Shown here: positions 53,430 through 64,000 of the stretch, one piece after another
How positions within the stretch are numbered: position 1 is the first letter of the stretch
Layout: every line of letters begins with the position of its first letter
DNA from: Bradyrhizobium iriomotense
GTDB taxonomy: Bacteria > Pseudomonadota > Alphaproteobacteria > Rhizobiales > Xanthobacteraceae
Reading direction: 5' to 3'
Assembly (NCBI RefSeq): GCF_018129405.1
Contig: NZ_JAFCLP010000020.1
Coordinates: forward strand, 1 to 64,000
DNA length: 64,000 nt
The notes under the pieces: generated by a model
What the model was told of the DNA's origin: nothing
The model's input: only the letters and a program-made list of their open reading frames with translations
Databases searched by the model: none
Translations under genes and position numbers: made by a program

Positions 53430-54668
53430 CTATTCTTCGGGCGCGTTCTCGATCGGGTCGAATCGGCTCGCATCCAGCCCGAGCAAGTTCCAGGACTGCT
53501 GCATGTGCGGCGGCAGCGGCGCGGTGGCGTCGATCACGCCACCGCGCGGATGCGGAATGACGATGCGGCGCGCGAGCAGATGCAGACGGTTCTGCAGGCC
53601 GCCCGGCAGCTCCCAGTTCTCGATGTTGAAATATTTGGGATCGCCGATGATGGGATGGCCGATATGGGCCATGTGCGCACGGAGCTGATGGGTGCGCCCC
53701 GTCACCGGTTTCAATGACACCCAGGTCAGCTTGTTGCCGGCGGTCTCGACCACGGCGTAGTACGTCACCGCGTGGCTGGCGCCCTCGTCGCCGTGCTGGG
53801 CGATGCGCATGATGGTGTCGTCCTCGCTCTCCTCTTTCGCAAGGAAGGTCGAGATGCGGCCCTGCTTCGGCTTCGGCAGGCCCGGCACCAGCGCCCAATA
53901 GACCTTGCGCGCCGATCTCGAACGAAATGCGCCGGTCAGATGCGAGGCGGCGAAGCGCGTCTTGGCGATCAGCAGACAGCCCGAGGTCTCGCGATCGATG
54001 CGGTGCACGAGGCGCGGCTTCTGGCCCTTGGAATCGCGCATCACCTCCAGCATCTGATCGATATGCCGCGTCATGCCCGAGCCGCCCTGCACGGCAAGGC
54101 CGGCGGGCTTGTTCAGCACGAGGACGTCGTCATCCTCCCAGATCGTCATCTCCTTGAGCGCCTTGAGCGTCTTCTGCGCAGCCTCCGAAAGCTCGCCGAC
54201 CGCCTTCGGCGCGTCGAGCTTCAGCGGCGGAATGCGGACGCTCTGTCCCTCCTCCAGCCGGTCCTTGCTGTCGACGCGCTTGCCATCGACGCGGAGCTCG
54301 CCTTTGCGGACGACGCGCTGGATGTGGGAGAACGACAGGCCGGGAAAGCGCGCCTCGAGGAAGCGGTCGACGCGCATGTTGTTCTCGTCGGCGGTGACGA
54401 TGACGGTCTGTACCTTGGTCGGCAGCAGCGCCTCGACGGGTTTTGCGGGCGCAGCCTTTTCCGGCGCAGCTTTGGGCGGCCGCCGCTCTGCGCGCTCGGG
54501 GCCACGCCGCTCGGCACGCTCTCCGCCAAAGCGCGGCGGCTTCCCGCCCGGCTTGCCGCCCGGACGCGGTCCGGCCTTCTTCGCGCTGCGCGCCTGATGC
54601 GGACGTGCGTCATCGCGCTCGTCACGCGAACGGGGCTTTGGGTTCATTCTCTTGATGCGGCGGCTCAT
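53430..54668 (-). CDS. RluA-family pseudouridine synthase
   Basis: A 412-residue rRNA modification enzyme. A basic disordered extension (about 1-80, rich in Arg, Pro, Lys, Gly) precedes an S4 RNA-binding domain (about 98-145) and the synthase domain. The catalytic Asp225 is in VHRIDRETSG, followed by GRTHQLRAHMAHIGHPIIGD. Most like RluC, which modifies 23S rRNA. The start is not certain because the extension has several Mets. Confidence 0.92.
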   Translation of the reverse strand: MSRRIKRMNPKPRSRDERDDARPHQARSAKKAGPRPGGKPGGKPPRFGGERAERRGPERAERRPPKAAPEKAAPAKPVEALLPTKVQTVIVTADENNMRVDRFLEARFPGLSFSHIQRVVRKGELRVDGKRVDSKDRLEEGQSVRIPPLKLDAPKAVGELSEAAQKTLKALKEMTIWEDDDVLVLNKPAGLAVQGGSGMTRHIDQMLEVMRDSKGQKPRLVHRIDRETSGCLLIAKTRFAASHLTGAFRSRSARKVYWALVPGLPKPKQGRISTFLAKEESEDDTIMRIAQHGDEGASHAVTYYAVVETAGNKLTWVSLKPVTGRTHQLRAHMAHIGHPIIGDPKYFNIENWELPGGLQNRLHLLARRIVIPHPRGGVIDATAPLPPHMQQSWNLLGLDASRFDPIENAPEE

Positions 54669-54720
54669 GGTTGCCTGCGTACCCTAAAAGCGGCCTTTCG
54701 TCACGACGAAATGGCCGCCT

Positions 54721-56054
54721 CTAGCGCGAGCCGCCCCGCTCCTTGCGCAGCTTGGCCCAGTAATCCAGCCGCTTGCGGATCTCGCGCTCGAAGCCGCGTT
54801 CGGGCGGGTCGTAGAAGGTCTGGCGGCCGAGGGCTTCCGGGAAATAGTCCTGGCCGGAGAAGGCGTCGGGGGCGTCGTGGTCGTATGCGTAGCCGGAGCC
54901 GTAGCCCTCCGACTTCATCAGCTTGGTCGGCGAGTTCAGGATGTGTTTTGGCGGCAGCAGCGAGCCGGCCTGCTTTGCGACCTGCATCGCCGTGCCGAAG
55001 GCAGTGTAGACCGCGTTCGATTTCGGCGCGGTGGCGAGATAGACCACGGCCTGAGCGATGGCGAGCTCGCCCTCGGGATGGCCGAGGAAATCGAAGGCAT
55101 CCTTCGCCGCATTGGCGATGACGAGCGCCTGCGGATCGGCAAGGCCGATGTCCTCGACCGCCATGCGCACGACGCGGCGCGCCAGGAACAGCGGGTCCTC
55201 GCCGGCATCGAGCATGCGCGCGAGGTAATACAGCGCGGCGTCGGGATCGGAGCCACGCACCGACTTATGCAGCGCCGAGATCAGATTGTAGTGGCCATCG
55301 GCCGACTTGTCGTAGATCGGTGCACGGCGTTGCAGGATGTCCTGCAATTGCGCGGCGTTGAAAATCTCGTCCGCCCGCGCCGAACGCCAGACCTCTTCGG
55401 CGAGCGTCAGCGACGCGCGGCCGTCACCATCGGCCATGCGCACCAGCACCGCGCGCGCCTCTGCATCGAGCGGCAGCTTCCTGCCCTCGACCTCCTCGGC
55501 ATGCGCGAACAGCTTTTCGATCGCGGCAGCATCCAGCGAGCGAAATACCAGCACGCGCGCGCGGGACAAAAGCGCCGCGTTGAGCTCGAAGGACGGGTTT
55601 TCGGTGGTGGCGCCGACCATCACCACCGTGCCGTCTTCCATCACGGGGAGAAACGAGTCCTGCTGGGCGCGGTTGAATCTGTGCACCTCGTCGACGAACA
55701 GCAGCGTGCCCTTGCCCATCTCGCGGCGGGCGCGTGCGGCATCGAACGCCTTCTTCAGGTCGGCGACGCCGGAGAACACGGCGGAGATCTGCTCGAAATG
55801 CAGATCGGTGGCGTCCGCCAGCAGCCGCGCCACGGTGGTCTTGCCGGTGCCGGGCGGCCCCCAGAACACCAGTGAGCCCAGCGTGCGCGTCTCCAGCATG
55901 CGCGTCAGCGCGCCGTCGGGGCCGAGGATGTGATCCTGGCCGACGACCTCCGACAGCGCACGCGGACGCAAGCGATCCGGCAGCGGATGCGGAGCCTCGT
56001 GGTCGAGCCCCGCCGCGGCGAAGAGCGTTGGCGTCTCCTGTGGTCGCTTCGGAC

Positions 56055-56058
<4 letters not shown>
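54721..56058 (-). CDS. rarA: Replication-associated recombination protein A (AAA ATPase)
   Basis: A 445-residue AAA+ protein (also MgsA/WRNIP1 family) that acts at stalled replication forks. Walker A GPPGTGKTT (67-75), Walker B LLFVDEVHRF (119-128), sensor 1 GATTENPSFE and the C-terminal HPEGELAIAQAVVYLATAPK and ALPRTFYDPPERGFE-like tail are present. Its ATG overlaps the stop of the Deg protease gene by four bases, so it is translationally coupled to it. Confidence 0.95.
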
Positions 56059-57461
<1,403 letters not shown>

Positions 57462-57788
57462 TCCTACCTCTTGGAAAAGACGCCGGAATATAGGCGCGTT
57501 CGCCCCCCAATAGAAGGGCGCCGGGCGGCAATATTCGGCCCCTTCCCCGGTGTGTCCGGCCTGCAAGCCCAGCGTGCGAATCGGGCAGTTTGGCCGGACT
57601 GTCCATTGGCATGATGCGCATCATCCAGCATTGTGGTGAGAAGCGGATTCGGTTGCGGCGAATTTGCATCAGTGGGAACCGCGCAACCGGGCGCAGCGTC
57701 GCGGGGCAGTCATCGATCACACCTAGGCTCTCCGTTCGCGACTTGTGGAAGTGACTTGGGGAAGTTCGTCAAACGATGGAGGCGTAAC
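57462..57788. other. Divergent region between Deg protease and porin
   Basis: A 327-base gap without a gene. It must carry both divergent promoters, but I could not place either with confidence. No large palindrome is visible. Confidence 0.55.
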
Positions 57789-59402
57789 GTGAGCAGGACA
57801 AGAATTGCAGCCACGGCGATTGGTCTCGCCGGCGCGCTGGCGGCCTCGCAGGCCCAGGCCCAATCAGCAAGCAGCAGCGAGCAGGAAATTGCGCTCCTGA
57901 AGCAGCAGTTGAAGTTGCTGGAGCAGAAGCTCGACAAGCTCCAGAGTCAGACCGCCGCGAACACGGCGGCAACGGCGAAGGCCAAGGCCGAAGCAAAGGC
58001 CGAGGCCAAAGCTGAAGCGCGATCGGAGGCGAAGGCCGCGGTGGCCAATGCAAACGCCGCGTATCCGGTCAAGGGCGCGGCGCCGGTATCCGGCGTCGTC
58101 GTGACGATGCCGAACAACCGACCGACCATCTGCACCGCCGACGGGGCGAACTGTGTGGCCATCACCAGCCGCCTCCACTGGGATGTCGGCGGCTATGACT
58201 ATCGCCCCAACACGGCAGGCACCGTGCCGCAGAAGCTCGACAGCGGCGAGAACGTCCGCCGCGCGCGCATCGGCGTCACCGGCAAATTCTTCAACGACTG
58301 GAACTTTGCATTGATCTACGATTTCGGCGGCTCGTCCGACGGATTTGGCGGCGCGGCGCCGGGATCGCTCCCGGGCGGCGGCTTATCCGGCGTGGAGAAC
58401 GCTTATCTGAGCTACACGGGATTGAAGCCGTTCGGCGGCAAGATGGCCATCGAAGGCGGCATCATGGACCTCCCCTACACGCTCGATGAGGCCACAAGCT
58501 CCAACGACATCTTGTTCATGGAGCGCGCCTCGGCAGGCGTCGTCGCCACCAGCATCGCCGCAGGCGACTTTCGCTCGGCCATCGGCACGCGCTGGTACAA
58601 TGACGTGTTCTGGGCTGGCGCCTATGTAACCGGTCCCGCCACGGGTGCGATCCATTCCGCCTCGAGCGCTGCGCCGAACGGCACCACCGAACAGTATGGC
58701 GCGGTCGCCCGTGTCGCCGGCCAGGTCGTCAACGGCAAGGACTACTCGGTCCATCTCGGCGGCAATGCCGAGTGGCTGATCCAACCGACGCGTAACCTCG
58801 TGACGGGCGCGCAGACGGTGACGCTGAACGATCGTCCGGAACTGCGCATCGATCCGACGGCACTGGCGACGACCGGCGCGATCGCCAATGCCTCCGGCGC
58901 ACAGGTCTATAGCGTCGAAGCGGCCGCCACCTACGGACCGCTGATCCTGCAGGGCGAGTATTTCTGGTTCAACATCGATCGCAGCGCCAATACCGGCCTG
59001 CCGCCGCTGGGGGCGCCGAGCCTCAAATTCCAGGGCGGCTATGCACAGGCCGGCTACGTGCTGACGGGCGAGAGCCGCAGCTACAATGCGGCGAATGCAG
59101 CCTATAGCGGCGTCAAGCCGGCGCACCCGTTCTCGCTCGAAGGCGGCGGCTGGGGCGCGTGGGAGATCGCGGGGCGCTTTTCGACCCTCGATCTCAACGA
59201 TCAGCTTGGGAGCGCCACCGGCATCGCCGGCGGCCGGCAGACCGTCTACACGCTCGCTCTGAACTGGTACGTCAACGGCAATGTCCGCTTCATGCTCGAC
59301 TACCTGCATGGCACGGTATCAAGGCAGGCCTCGCCGGTCTCGACTGCCGATGTCGGCTCGAAGTTCGACGCCATCGCGATGCGCACACAGTTCGCATTCT
59401 GA
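57789..59402 (+). CDS. OprP/OprO-like porin with coiled-coil start
   Basis: A 537-residue outer membrane beta-barrel protein. A signal peptide (about 1-24), a coiled coil (ASSSEQEIALLKQQLKLLEQ, about 27-55), an Ala/Lys/Glu repeat linker and a large barrel domain with alternating strands ending in TQFAF, whose terminal Phe suits the outer membrane insertion machinery. Phosphate-selective or general anion porin. It starts at GTG after ggagg. Confidence 0.87.
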   Translation: MSRTRIAATAIGLAGALAASQAQAQSASSSEQEIALLKQQLKLLEQKLDKLQSQTAANTAATAKAKAEAKAEAKAEARSEAKAAVANANAAYPVKGAAPVSGVVVTMPNNRPTICTADGANCVAITSRLHWDVGGYDYRPNTAGTVPQKLDSGENVRRARIGVTGKFFNDWNFALIYDFGGSSDGFGGAAPGSLPGGGLSGVENAYLSYTGLKPFGGKMAIEGGIMDLPYTLDEATSSNDILFMERASAGVVATSIAAGDFRSAIGTRWYNDVFWAGAYVTGPATGAIHSASSAAPNGTTEQYGAVARVAGQVVNGKDYSVHLGGNAEWLIQPTRNLVTGAQTVTLNDRPELRIDPTALATTGAIANASGAQVYSVEAAATYGPLILQGEYFWFNIDRSANTGLPPLGAPSLKFQGGYAQAGYVLTGESRSYNAANAAYSGVKPAHPFSLEGGGWGAWEIAGRFSTLDLNDQLGSATGIAGGRQTVYTLALNWYVNGNVRFMLDYLHGTVSRQASPVSTADVGSKFDAIAMRTQFAF

Positions 59403-59407
59403 TTCTC

Positions 59408-59555
59408 GCTCGTCGTCCCGGGGCGCGCGACAGCGCGAGCCCGGGACCCATAGCCACAGGGAGTAGTTTGGCGAAAGCTCGGAGTTGCCGGCTCGCGCCC
59501 AAACTTCTCCCTGGGGGTATGGGTCCCCGCTTTCGCGAGGACGACACCGGAGATT
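59408..59555. repeat. Palindromic intergenic repeat, gtcgtcc family
   Basis: cgtcgtcccggggcgcgcgac at the left and tcgcgaggacgac at the right pair partly; gggacccata and tatgggtccc are clear inner arms. Related to 531-651. It follows the porin gene. Confidence 0.7.
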
Positions 59556-59578
59556 GGAGCGTCAGCTTCTCTGCAATC

Positions 59579-59956
59579 TCACGCCGCGCGCTTCGGCTTC
59601 TTCACGACCACCGGCGGCGGCGCGCAGGACAGCCGCTGCTGATGGCTCTCGCCCCAGGCCTTGAGGATGTCGATCACAGGCTTGAGGCTCTCGCCTAGCT
59701 CGGAGAGGCAATACTCCACCCGCGGCGGCACTTCCGCATAGACCTTGCGAATGACGAGCTTGTCCTCCTCCAGCGCGCGCAGCTGTTTCGTGAGCATGCG
59801 CTGGGTGATGCCGGGCATCCGGCGGCGCAATTCGCCGAAGCGCTGGGTTCCGCTCTGCAGATGATAGAGGATCACGCCCTTCCACTTGCCGTCGATCAGG
59901 TCCAGCGTCGCCTCGACCGAGCAGCCGGGACGACGGGCAAAATTGCGGCGTTTCAT
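59579..59956 (-). CDS. HxlR-family transcriptional regulator
   Basis: A 125-residue winged helix regulator. GCSVEATLDLIDGKWKGVIL is the family signature, with LRRRMPGITQRMLTKQLRAL as recognition helix and VYAEVPPRVEYCLSELGESL as the wing. Divergent from the quinone-oxidoreductase-like gene, which it very probably controls, as is common for HxlR proteins that sense quinones or aldehydes. The 134-base gap should hold its operator. Confidence 0.92.
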   Translation of the reverse strand: MKRRNFARRPGCSVEATLDLIDGKWKGVILYHLQSGTQRFGELRRRMPGITQRMLTKQLRALEEDKLVIRKVYAEVPPRVEYCLSELGESLKPVIDILKAWGESHQQRLSCAPPPVVVKKPKRAA

Positions 59957-60090
59957 GCGGATTTTCCCAATAGTATCCAAACAGGGACTATATCCCCGAA
60001 TTTACAGTACTTGCCAAATGGAGGCCAGCGAGACAGTTAGCAGGTCAGGCGCACATCACAAGCTATCGCGCCATCTGATGGAGACACGCC

Positions 60091-61104
60091 ATGAAGGCCG
60101 TCGGCTACAAGAAATCGCTCCCGATCGAGGACGCGAATTCACTGATCGATTTCGAGACCGCAAAGCCCGAGCCCGGGGGGCGCGACATCCGCGTCGCCGT
60201 GAAGGCGATCTCGGCCAACCCGGTCGACTACAAGGTGCGCAAGCGCGCCGCCCCGCCCGAGGGCGAGACCAAGATTTTGGGTTATGACGCAGCCGGTGTC
60301 GTCGACGCCGTGGGTCCCGACGTCACCCTGTTCAAGCCGGGCGACGAGGTGTTTTACGCGGGCTCGATCCTGCGCCAGGGCACCAATGCCGAATTCCACC
60401 TCGTCGACGAGCGCATCGTCGGCAACAAGCCGAAGAGCCTGTCATTCGCACAGGCAGCAGCCCTTCCCCTCACCTCCATCACGGCGTGGGAGTTGCTGTT
60501 CGACCGGCTCGGCGCGGTGCCTGGCAAGAGCGTCGATCCGCGCACGCTGCTGATCACGGGCGGCGCCGGCGGCGTCGGCTCGATCCTGATCCAGCTTGCG
60601 CACCGCCTCACCGGGCTCACGGTGCTCGCGACCGCGACCCGGCCGGAATCGCAGAAATGGTGCCTCGATCTCGGCGCGCATGCCGTGATCGATCACGGCA
60701 AGCCGATGAAGGAGCAGATCGAGAAATTGAAGCTGCCGCCGGTCGCGCTGGTGGCGAGCCTCACATTCACCGACCAACACTACAGGGCGATCGCCGAGTT
60801 CATGGCTCCGCAGGGACGGTTCGGCCTGATCGACGATCCGCCCGAGTTCACCATGAGTACGTTCAAGGGCAAGGCGATCTCGGTGCACTGGGAATCGATG
60901 TTCACGCGCTCCTCGTTCCAGACCCCCGACATGATCGCGCAGCATCATCTGCTCAACGACGTCGCCGACCTCATCGACAAGGGCGTGTTGCGCACCACGC
61001 TCGACCAGACCTTTGGCACGATCAGTGCTGCCAATCTCAAGCGCGCGCATGCGCTTCTGGAGAGCGGCAAGTCGCGCGGCAAGATCGTGCTGGAGGGGTG
61101 GTAG
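60091..61104 (+). CDS. NAD(P)H quinone oxidoreductase/zinc-type alcohol dehydrogenase family
   Basis: A 337-residue MDR-superfamily oxidoreductase. GroES-like N-terminal half with ISANPVDYKVRK and GYDAAGVVDAVG; Rossmann half with GGAGGVGS (157-164). No structural zinc Cys cluster is seen, so it is of the zinc-free, quinone reductase-like branch. ggaga is upstream of the ATG. Divergent from the HxlR gene. Confidence 0.9.
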   Translation: MKAVGYKKSLPIEDANSLIDFETAKPEPGGRDIRVAVKAISANPVDYKVRKRAAPPEGETKILGYDAAGVVDAVGPDVTLFKPGDEVFYAGSILRQGTNAEFHLVDERIVGNKPKSLSFAQAAALPLTSITAWELLFDRLGAVPGKSVDPRTLLITGGAGGVGSILIQLAHRLTGLTVLATATRPESQKWCLDLGAHAVIDHGKPMKEQIEKLKLPPVALVASLTFTDQHYRAIAEFMAPQGRFGLIDDPPEFTMSTFKGKAISVHWESMFTRSSFQTPDMIAQHHLLNDVADLIDKGVLRTTLDQTFGTISAANLKRAHALLESGKSRGKIVLEGW

Positions 61105-61114
61105 CGAAGATCTC

Positions 61115-61210
61115 GTAGGGTGGGCAAAGGCGCCCTTGCGCCGTGCCCACCATCTCCTCGACACGCGTAATCAAGGTGGTGGGCACGCTTGCGCTTTGCC
61201 CACCCTACGA
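61115..61210. repeat. Palindromic intergenic repeat, gtagggtgggc family
   Basis: cgtagggtgggcaaaggcgc and gctttgcccaccctacg pair; gtgcccacc and ggtgggcac are inner arms. It sits between convergent genes. Confidence 0.8.
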
Positions 61211-61220
61211 TTGCGGCGCT

Positions 61221-61517
61221 CTAGGCTGGCACCACGCCCTCAATAAATATCAAGCGCCGCTCCAGCGCACCGGCGCGGATCTTCAACGCCTCGGCGTATT
61301 CCGGCGAGGCGTACCATTCCTTCAGCCTCGCCATCGACGGGAGTTCGACGATGACGATGGCCTTCGGCGGAAGCTTGCCTTCCGCCAGCTCGGCCTTGCC
61401 GCCACGGACGAGATAGCGCCCGCCAAATTGCGCGATCGTCTTCGCGGCGAGCACGCGATAGGCTTCAAATCCATCGAGATCGCGCATCTCGACTTCGGAA
61501 ATCACATAAGCGGTCAT
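61221..61517 (-). CDS. DUF1330 protein
   Basis: A 98-residue dimeric alpha-beta barrel protein: AYVISEVEMRDLDGFEAYR, then GGRYLVRGGKAEL and IVIVELPSMARLKEWYASPE. Family function unknown. It ends an operon after the SDR gene, with nine bases between them. Confidence 0.88.
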   Translation of the reverse strand: MTAYVISEVEMRDLDGFEAYRVLAAKTIAQFGGRYLVRGGKAELAEGKLPPKAIVIVELPSMARLKEWYASPEYAEALKIRAGALERRLIFIEGVVPA

Positions 61518-61526
61518 AGGCGGCTC

Positions 61527-62315
61527 TTACGCGATCGTGTTGACGATACCGCCTTCTGCCCGCAGCGCTGCGCCGTTGGTCGCGGACGCTTCCTTCGAGG
61601 CGACGTAAACAACCATGTTCGCGATCTCGTCGACACTCGCAAAACGCTGGATCAGCGAGCTCGGCCGGTGCTGCTTGACGAAATTGGCGGCGGCTTCATC
61701 CACCGATTGTCCGTTCTGCTTCGCGAGATCCTTCACGAAAGTCTCGACGCCCTCCGACATGGTCGGGCCCGGCAGCACGGAATTGACGGTGACGCCGGTG
61801 CCGCGGGTGAGCTGCGCGAGGCCGCGCGCGACCGACAGCTGGGCCGTCTTGGTCATGCCGTAGTGGATCATCTCGACGGGAATGTTGAGCCCGGACTCCG
61901 AGGAGATGAAGACGATGCGGCCCCAGTTGCGCTCGAGCATGCCCTTCATGTAGGCCCGCGACAGCCGCACGCCGCTCATCACGTTGACCTCGAAGAAGCG
62001 ACCCCAGTCCTCGTCGGGAATCTCGAAAAAGTCCTTCGGCTCGAAGATGCCGGCGTTGTTGATGAGGATGTCGATTTCGGGCAGAGCCGCCACCAGCGCC
62101 TTGCAGCCGGCAGCGGTGGAAACGTCGGCGGCGATGCCGCGGACCTTGGCGCCCGTCCCTTCCAGCTTGCGCACGGCCGCATCGACCTTGTCCTGGCCGC
62201 GCCCGTTGATCACGACGCTCGCGCCCGAGGCGGCAAGGCCTTTGGCGATGGCATGGCCGATGCCGGCGGTCGAGCCGGTCACCAGGGCGGTCTTTCCGGA
62301 AAGGTCGATGTTCAT
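61527..62315 (-). CDS. SDR-family oxidoreductase
   Basis: A 262-residue short-chain dehydrogenase. TGSTAGIG (13-20) binds NAD(P), NNAG is at 87-90, and the catalytic Ser139, Tyr152 and Lys156 lie in ISSESG and HYGMTK. Substrate unknown. Co-transcribed with the DUF1330 gene downstream; divergent from the Bug-type binding protein gene. Confidence 0.9.
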   Translation of the reverse strand: MNIDLSGKTALVTGSTAGIGHAIAKGLAASGASVVINGRGQDKVDAAVRKLEGTGAKVRGIAADVSTAAGCKALVAALPEIDILINNAGIFEPKDFFEIPDEDWGRFFEVNVMSGVRLSRAYMKGMLERNWGRIVFISSESGLNIPVEMIHYGMTKTAQLSVARGLAQLTRGTGVTVNSVLPGPTMSEGVETFVKDLAKQNGQSVDEAAANFVKQHRPSSLIQRFASVDEIANMVVYVASKEASATNGAALRAEGGIVNTIA

Positions 62316-62505
62316 GTACTGTCTCCATCAGGTCGATGGTGGGGATATCGGACGCGGCGGATCGGGCCGCAATCGGCGCTCACCAATCAGTGAGGCGCCC
62401 GGCACTTTTCCTGCGCTCCCCTGGGCGCCGCGGACTGCCGCTGGAACGATTGTTGCTTGGCCATCCGGGATTCTCTTGCTCACTTAAGAACGGAAGAACG
62501 ACGCG

Positions 62506-63474
62506 ATGAAAAGAACGGCTTTGACGGTTGTGCTCGGTTTGATTGCTGGCAATGCGCCCGCACCGGCCCAGGCGGTCTATCCGGAAAAGTCGCTGCAATT
62601 GATCGTCCCCTTCCCGCCCGGCGGCGCCTCCGACGTCGTGGCGCGCATCATCGGCAGCGAGCTGGAGACGCGGCTCGGCAAGCCCGTGATCATCATGAAC
62701 CGCCCCGGCGGCGGCACCACGATCGCGGCCAAGGAAGTCGCGCGCTCGGCGCCTGACGGATACACCCTGTTCTTCAGCTCGAACTCTAGCTTCACGCTGC
62801 CGGCGGCGGTGAAGGAAAGCGTGCCTTACGACGCGGCCAAGGATTTCGAGCCGCTCGGCCAGGTCGGCAAGATCACGCTGGCGCTGGTCACCTACAAGGA
62901 CAACCCGGTCAAGGACGTGGCTGCGCTGGTCACTGAGGCGAAGGCCAATCCCGACAAGCTGTCGCTTGCGTCCTTTGGCGTCGCAACCGTCTCGCACTTT
63001 GCCGGCGAGCTGTTCAAATCGGCCGCTGGGATCAAGATGGTCCATCTGCCCTACAAGGGCAGTGCGCCGGCGATGAACGACCTCATCGGAAAGCACATCC
63101 AGTACCACGTCGACACCGTGATCGCCGTGAAGCCGCAGATCGAGGCCGGCACCGTCAAGGTGCTCGCGGTGTTCTCGGGCAAGCGCACGCCGTTCCTGCC
63201 CGACGTGCCGACGCTCGCAGAGCTCGGCTACAGCAATATCGACTTCGCGTCATGGGGCGCCGTGGTCACTCCCAAGGGCTTGCCGCCGGCCGTTCACGAC
63301 AAGCTGTCGGCGACCCTGGAGGAGACGATCAACAATCCCTCGGTGGCCGAGCGCTTCGCCAAGGTCGGCTTCGAGCCGGGCTTCTCGCGTTACAGCGACT
63401 GGGCGGGAGCGATCGGCAAGGAGACCGCTGAAATGAAGGACATCGCCCAAAAGGCGGGGATCAAGGAAGAATAG
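62506..63474 (+). CDS. Tripartite tricarboxylate transporter substrate-binding protein (Bug family)
   Basis: A 322-residue periplasmic binding protein. Signal peptide about 1-24 (ending AQA), then YPEKSLQLIVPFPPGGASDV, the Bug signature, and NRPGGGTTIAA, followed by HLPYKGSAPAMNDL. It should bind a small carboxylate. No TctA/TctB membrane subunits adjoin, as is usual for many orphan Bug proteins. Confidence 0.92.
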   Translation: MKRTALTVVLGLIAGNAPAPAQAVYPEKSLQLIVPFPPGGASDVVARIIGSELETRLGKPVIIMNRPGGGTTIAAKEVARSAPDGYTLFFSSNSSFTLPAAVKESVPYDAAKDFEPLGQVGKITLALVTYKDNPVKDVAALVTEAKANPDKLSLASFGVATVSHFAGELFKSAAGIKMVHLPYKGSAPAMNDLIGKHIQYHVDTVIAVKPQIEAGTVKVLAVFSGKRTPFLPDVPTLAELGYSNIDFASWGAVVTPKGLPPAVHDKLSATLEETINNPSVAERFAKVGFEPGFSRYSDWAGAIGKETAEMKDIAQKAGIKEE

Positions 63475-63502
63475 CGCCTCGCGGATCCGCAGCATTCCAA
63501 GA

Positions 63503-63532
63503 ACAAAAAACGGCGCCCGAGGGCGCCGTTTT
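63503..63532. terminator. Bidirectional rho-independent terminator
   Basis: aaaacggcgccc/gggcgccgtttt, a long perfect stem with A-tract on the left and T-tract on the right, so it works on both strands. It ends both the Bug-protein gene and rplQ. Confidence 0.9.
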
Positions 63533-63555
63533 CAATCCATATCCGCAGAGGTGGC

Positions 63556-63972
63556 TTACGCCGCCTCGGCTTCCTTTTCCTGCACCGGACCGGAATCCTG
63601 GCCCTTGGCATCGACGTCGCGATCGACGAACTCGATCACCGCCATCGCGGCGTTGTCGCCGTAGCGGAAGCCGGCCTTGATGATGCGGGTGTAGCCGCCC
63701 TGGCGGTCCTTGTAGCGGGTCGCGAGCGTGTCGAAGAGCTTCTTGACCATGTCGACGTCGCGCAGCTCCGAGATCGCCTGGCGGCGGAGCGACAGGCCGC
63801 CCTTCTTGCCGAGGGTGACGAGCTTCTCGACGATCGGACGGAGCTCCTTGGCCTTCGGCAGCGTGGTGACGATCTGCTCGTGCTTGATCAGCGCGGCCGC
63901 CATGTTGGCGAACATCGCCTTGCGATGCTCGGCCGTTCGGTTGAGCTTCCGATGAACCTTGCCGTGACGCAT
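63556..63972 (-). CDS. rplQ: 50S ribosomal protein L17
   Basis: A 138-residue ribosomal protein beginning [20 protein letters not shown], with [20 protein letters not shown] and the core ending [19 protein letters not shown], all near invariant. A C-terminal acidic tail of about 20 residues (after [10 protein letters not shown]) is typical of alphaproteobacteria. It ends the large ribosomal operon (rpoA would lie upstream, beyond the window). Confidence 0.97.
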   Translation of the reverse strand: MRHGKVHRKLNRTAEHRKAMFANMAAALIKHEQIVTTLPKAKELRPIVEKLVTLGKKGGLSLRRQAISELRDVDMVKKLFDTLATRYKDRQGGYTRIIKAGFRYGDNAAMAVIEFVDRDVDAKGQDSGPVQEKEAEAA

Positions 63973-64000
63973 GTGTTTGGTCCTTACGTTAAAACTGCCG

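Noticed and set aside
60091-61104. Zinc-dependent alcohol dehydrogenase
   Set aside because: No catalytic or structural zinc cysteines are visible; the zinc-free quinone reductase-like branch fits better.

Overview
The window looks like chromosomal DNA of a Bradyrhizobium-type alphaproteobacterium. The basis is high GC, strong G/C third-position bias, many small secreted low-complexity proteins, an ATP12 chaperone, a fused indolepyruvate ferredoxin oxidoreductase, a propionyl-CoA carboxylase beta subunit, and ribosomal protein L17 beside a Deg protease and RarA. I ran no database search; family names come from motifs and order recognised by eye. One tRNA is present (tRNA-Arg, anticodon UCG). 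I see no rRNA, CRISPR array, integrase, transposase or origin.

Layout: 0.8-4.3 kb, a secreted phosphodiesterase-like enzyme and a 1-Cys peroxiredoxin. 4.4-6.9 kb, a chemoreceptor, a photolyase remnant and a histone H1-like protein. 6.9-15.5 kb, small envelope or secreted proteins, an EamA transporter, an AraC regulator, the tRNA and a GrlR-like protein. 15.5-18.2 kb, a large PAS sensor histidine kinase. 18.3-29.4 kb, a minus-strand run for CoA and acyl chemistry (ferredoxin oxidoreductase, thiolase with its Zn-ribbon/OB partner, MaoC hydratase, SDR, DapA-like aldolase, Nudix hydrolase, exporter), with palindromic repeats between several of the genes. 29.6-39 kb, a triheme cytochrome c, a TRIC-like channel, small monooxygenase-type proteins beside an ArsR regulator, an alpha/beta hydrolase, a GST and an apparently exported isoaspartyl methyltransferase. 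39-47.5 kb, a frameshifted adenosine-specific kinase, PccB, an OXA-like class D beta-lactamase, a FliK-like/FlhB-C-like pair and ATP12.

47.5-53.2 kb is the most unusual part. Five minus-strand genes, closely spaced or overlapping, encode a small adaptor-like protein, a papain-like cysteine peptidase carrying a related N-terminal domain, a CHAT-like protein lacking the catalytic cysteine, a CHAT protease with an intact His/Cys pair, and a gingipain/caspase-like protein. No NTPase, transmembrane protein or nucleic-acid enzyme accompanies them. The set looks like a self-contained protease cascade, possibly for defence or regulated cell death; that function is inference.

53.4-64 kb returns to housekeeping and metabolism: an RluA-family pseudouridine synthase, a translationally coupled Deg protease-RarA pair, a porin, an HxlR regulator divergent from a quinone-oxidoreductase-like enzyme, a DUF1330 protein, an SDR, a Bug-type binding protein and rplQ. 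At least six families of palindromic intergenic repeats recur through the window, and one larger non-coding repeat occurs twice in opposite orientation about 25 kb apart.
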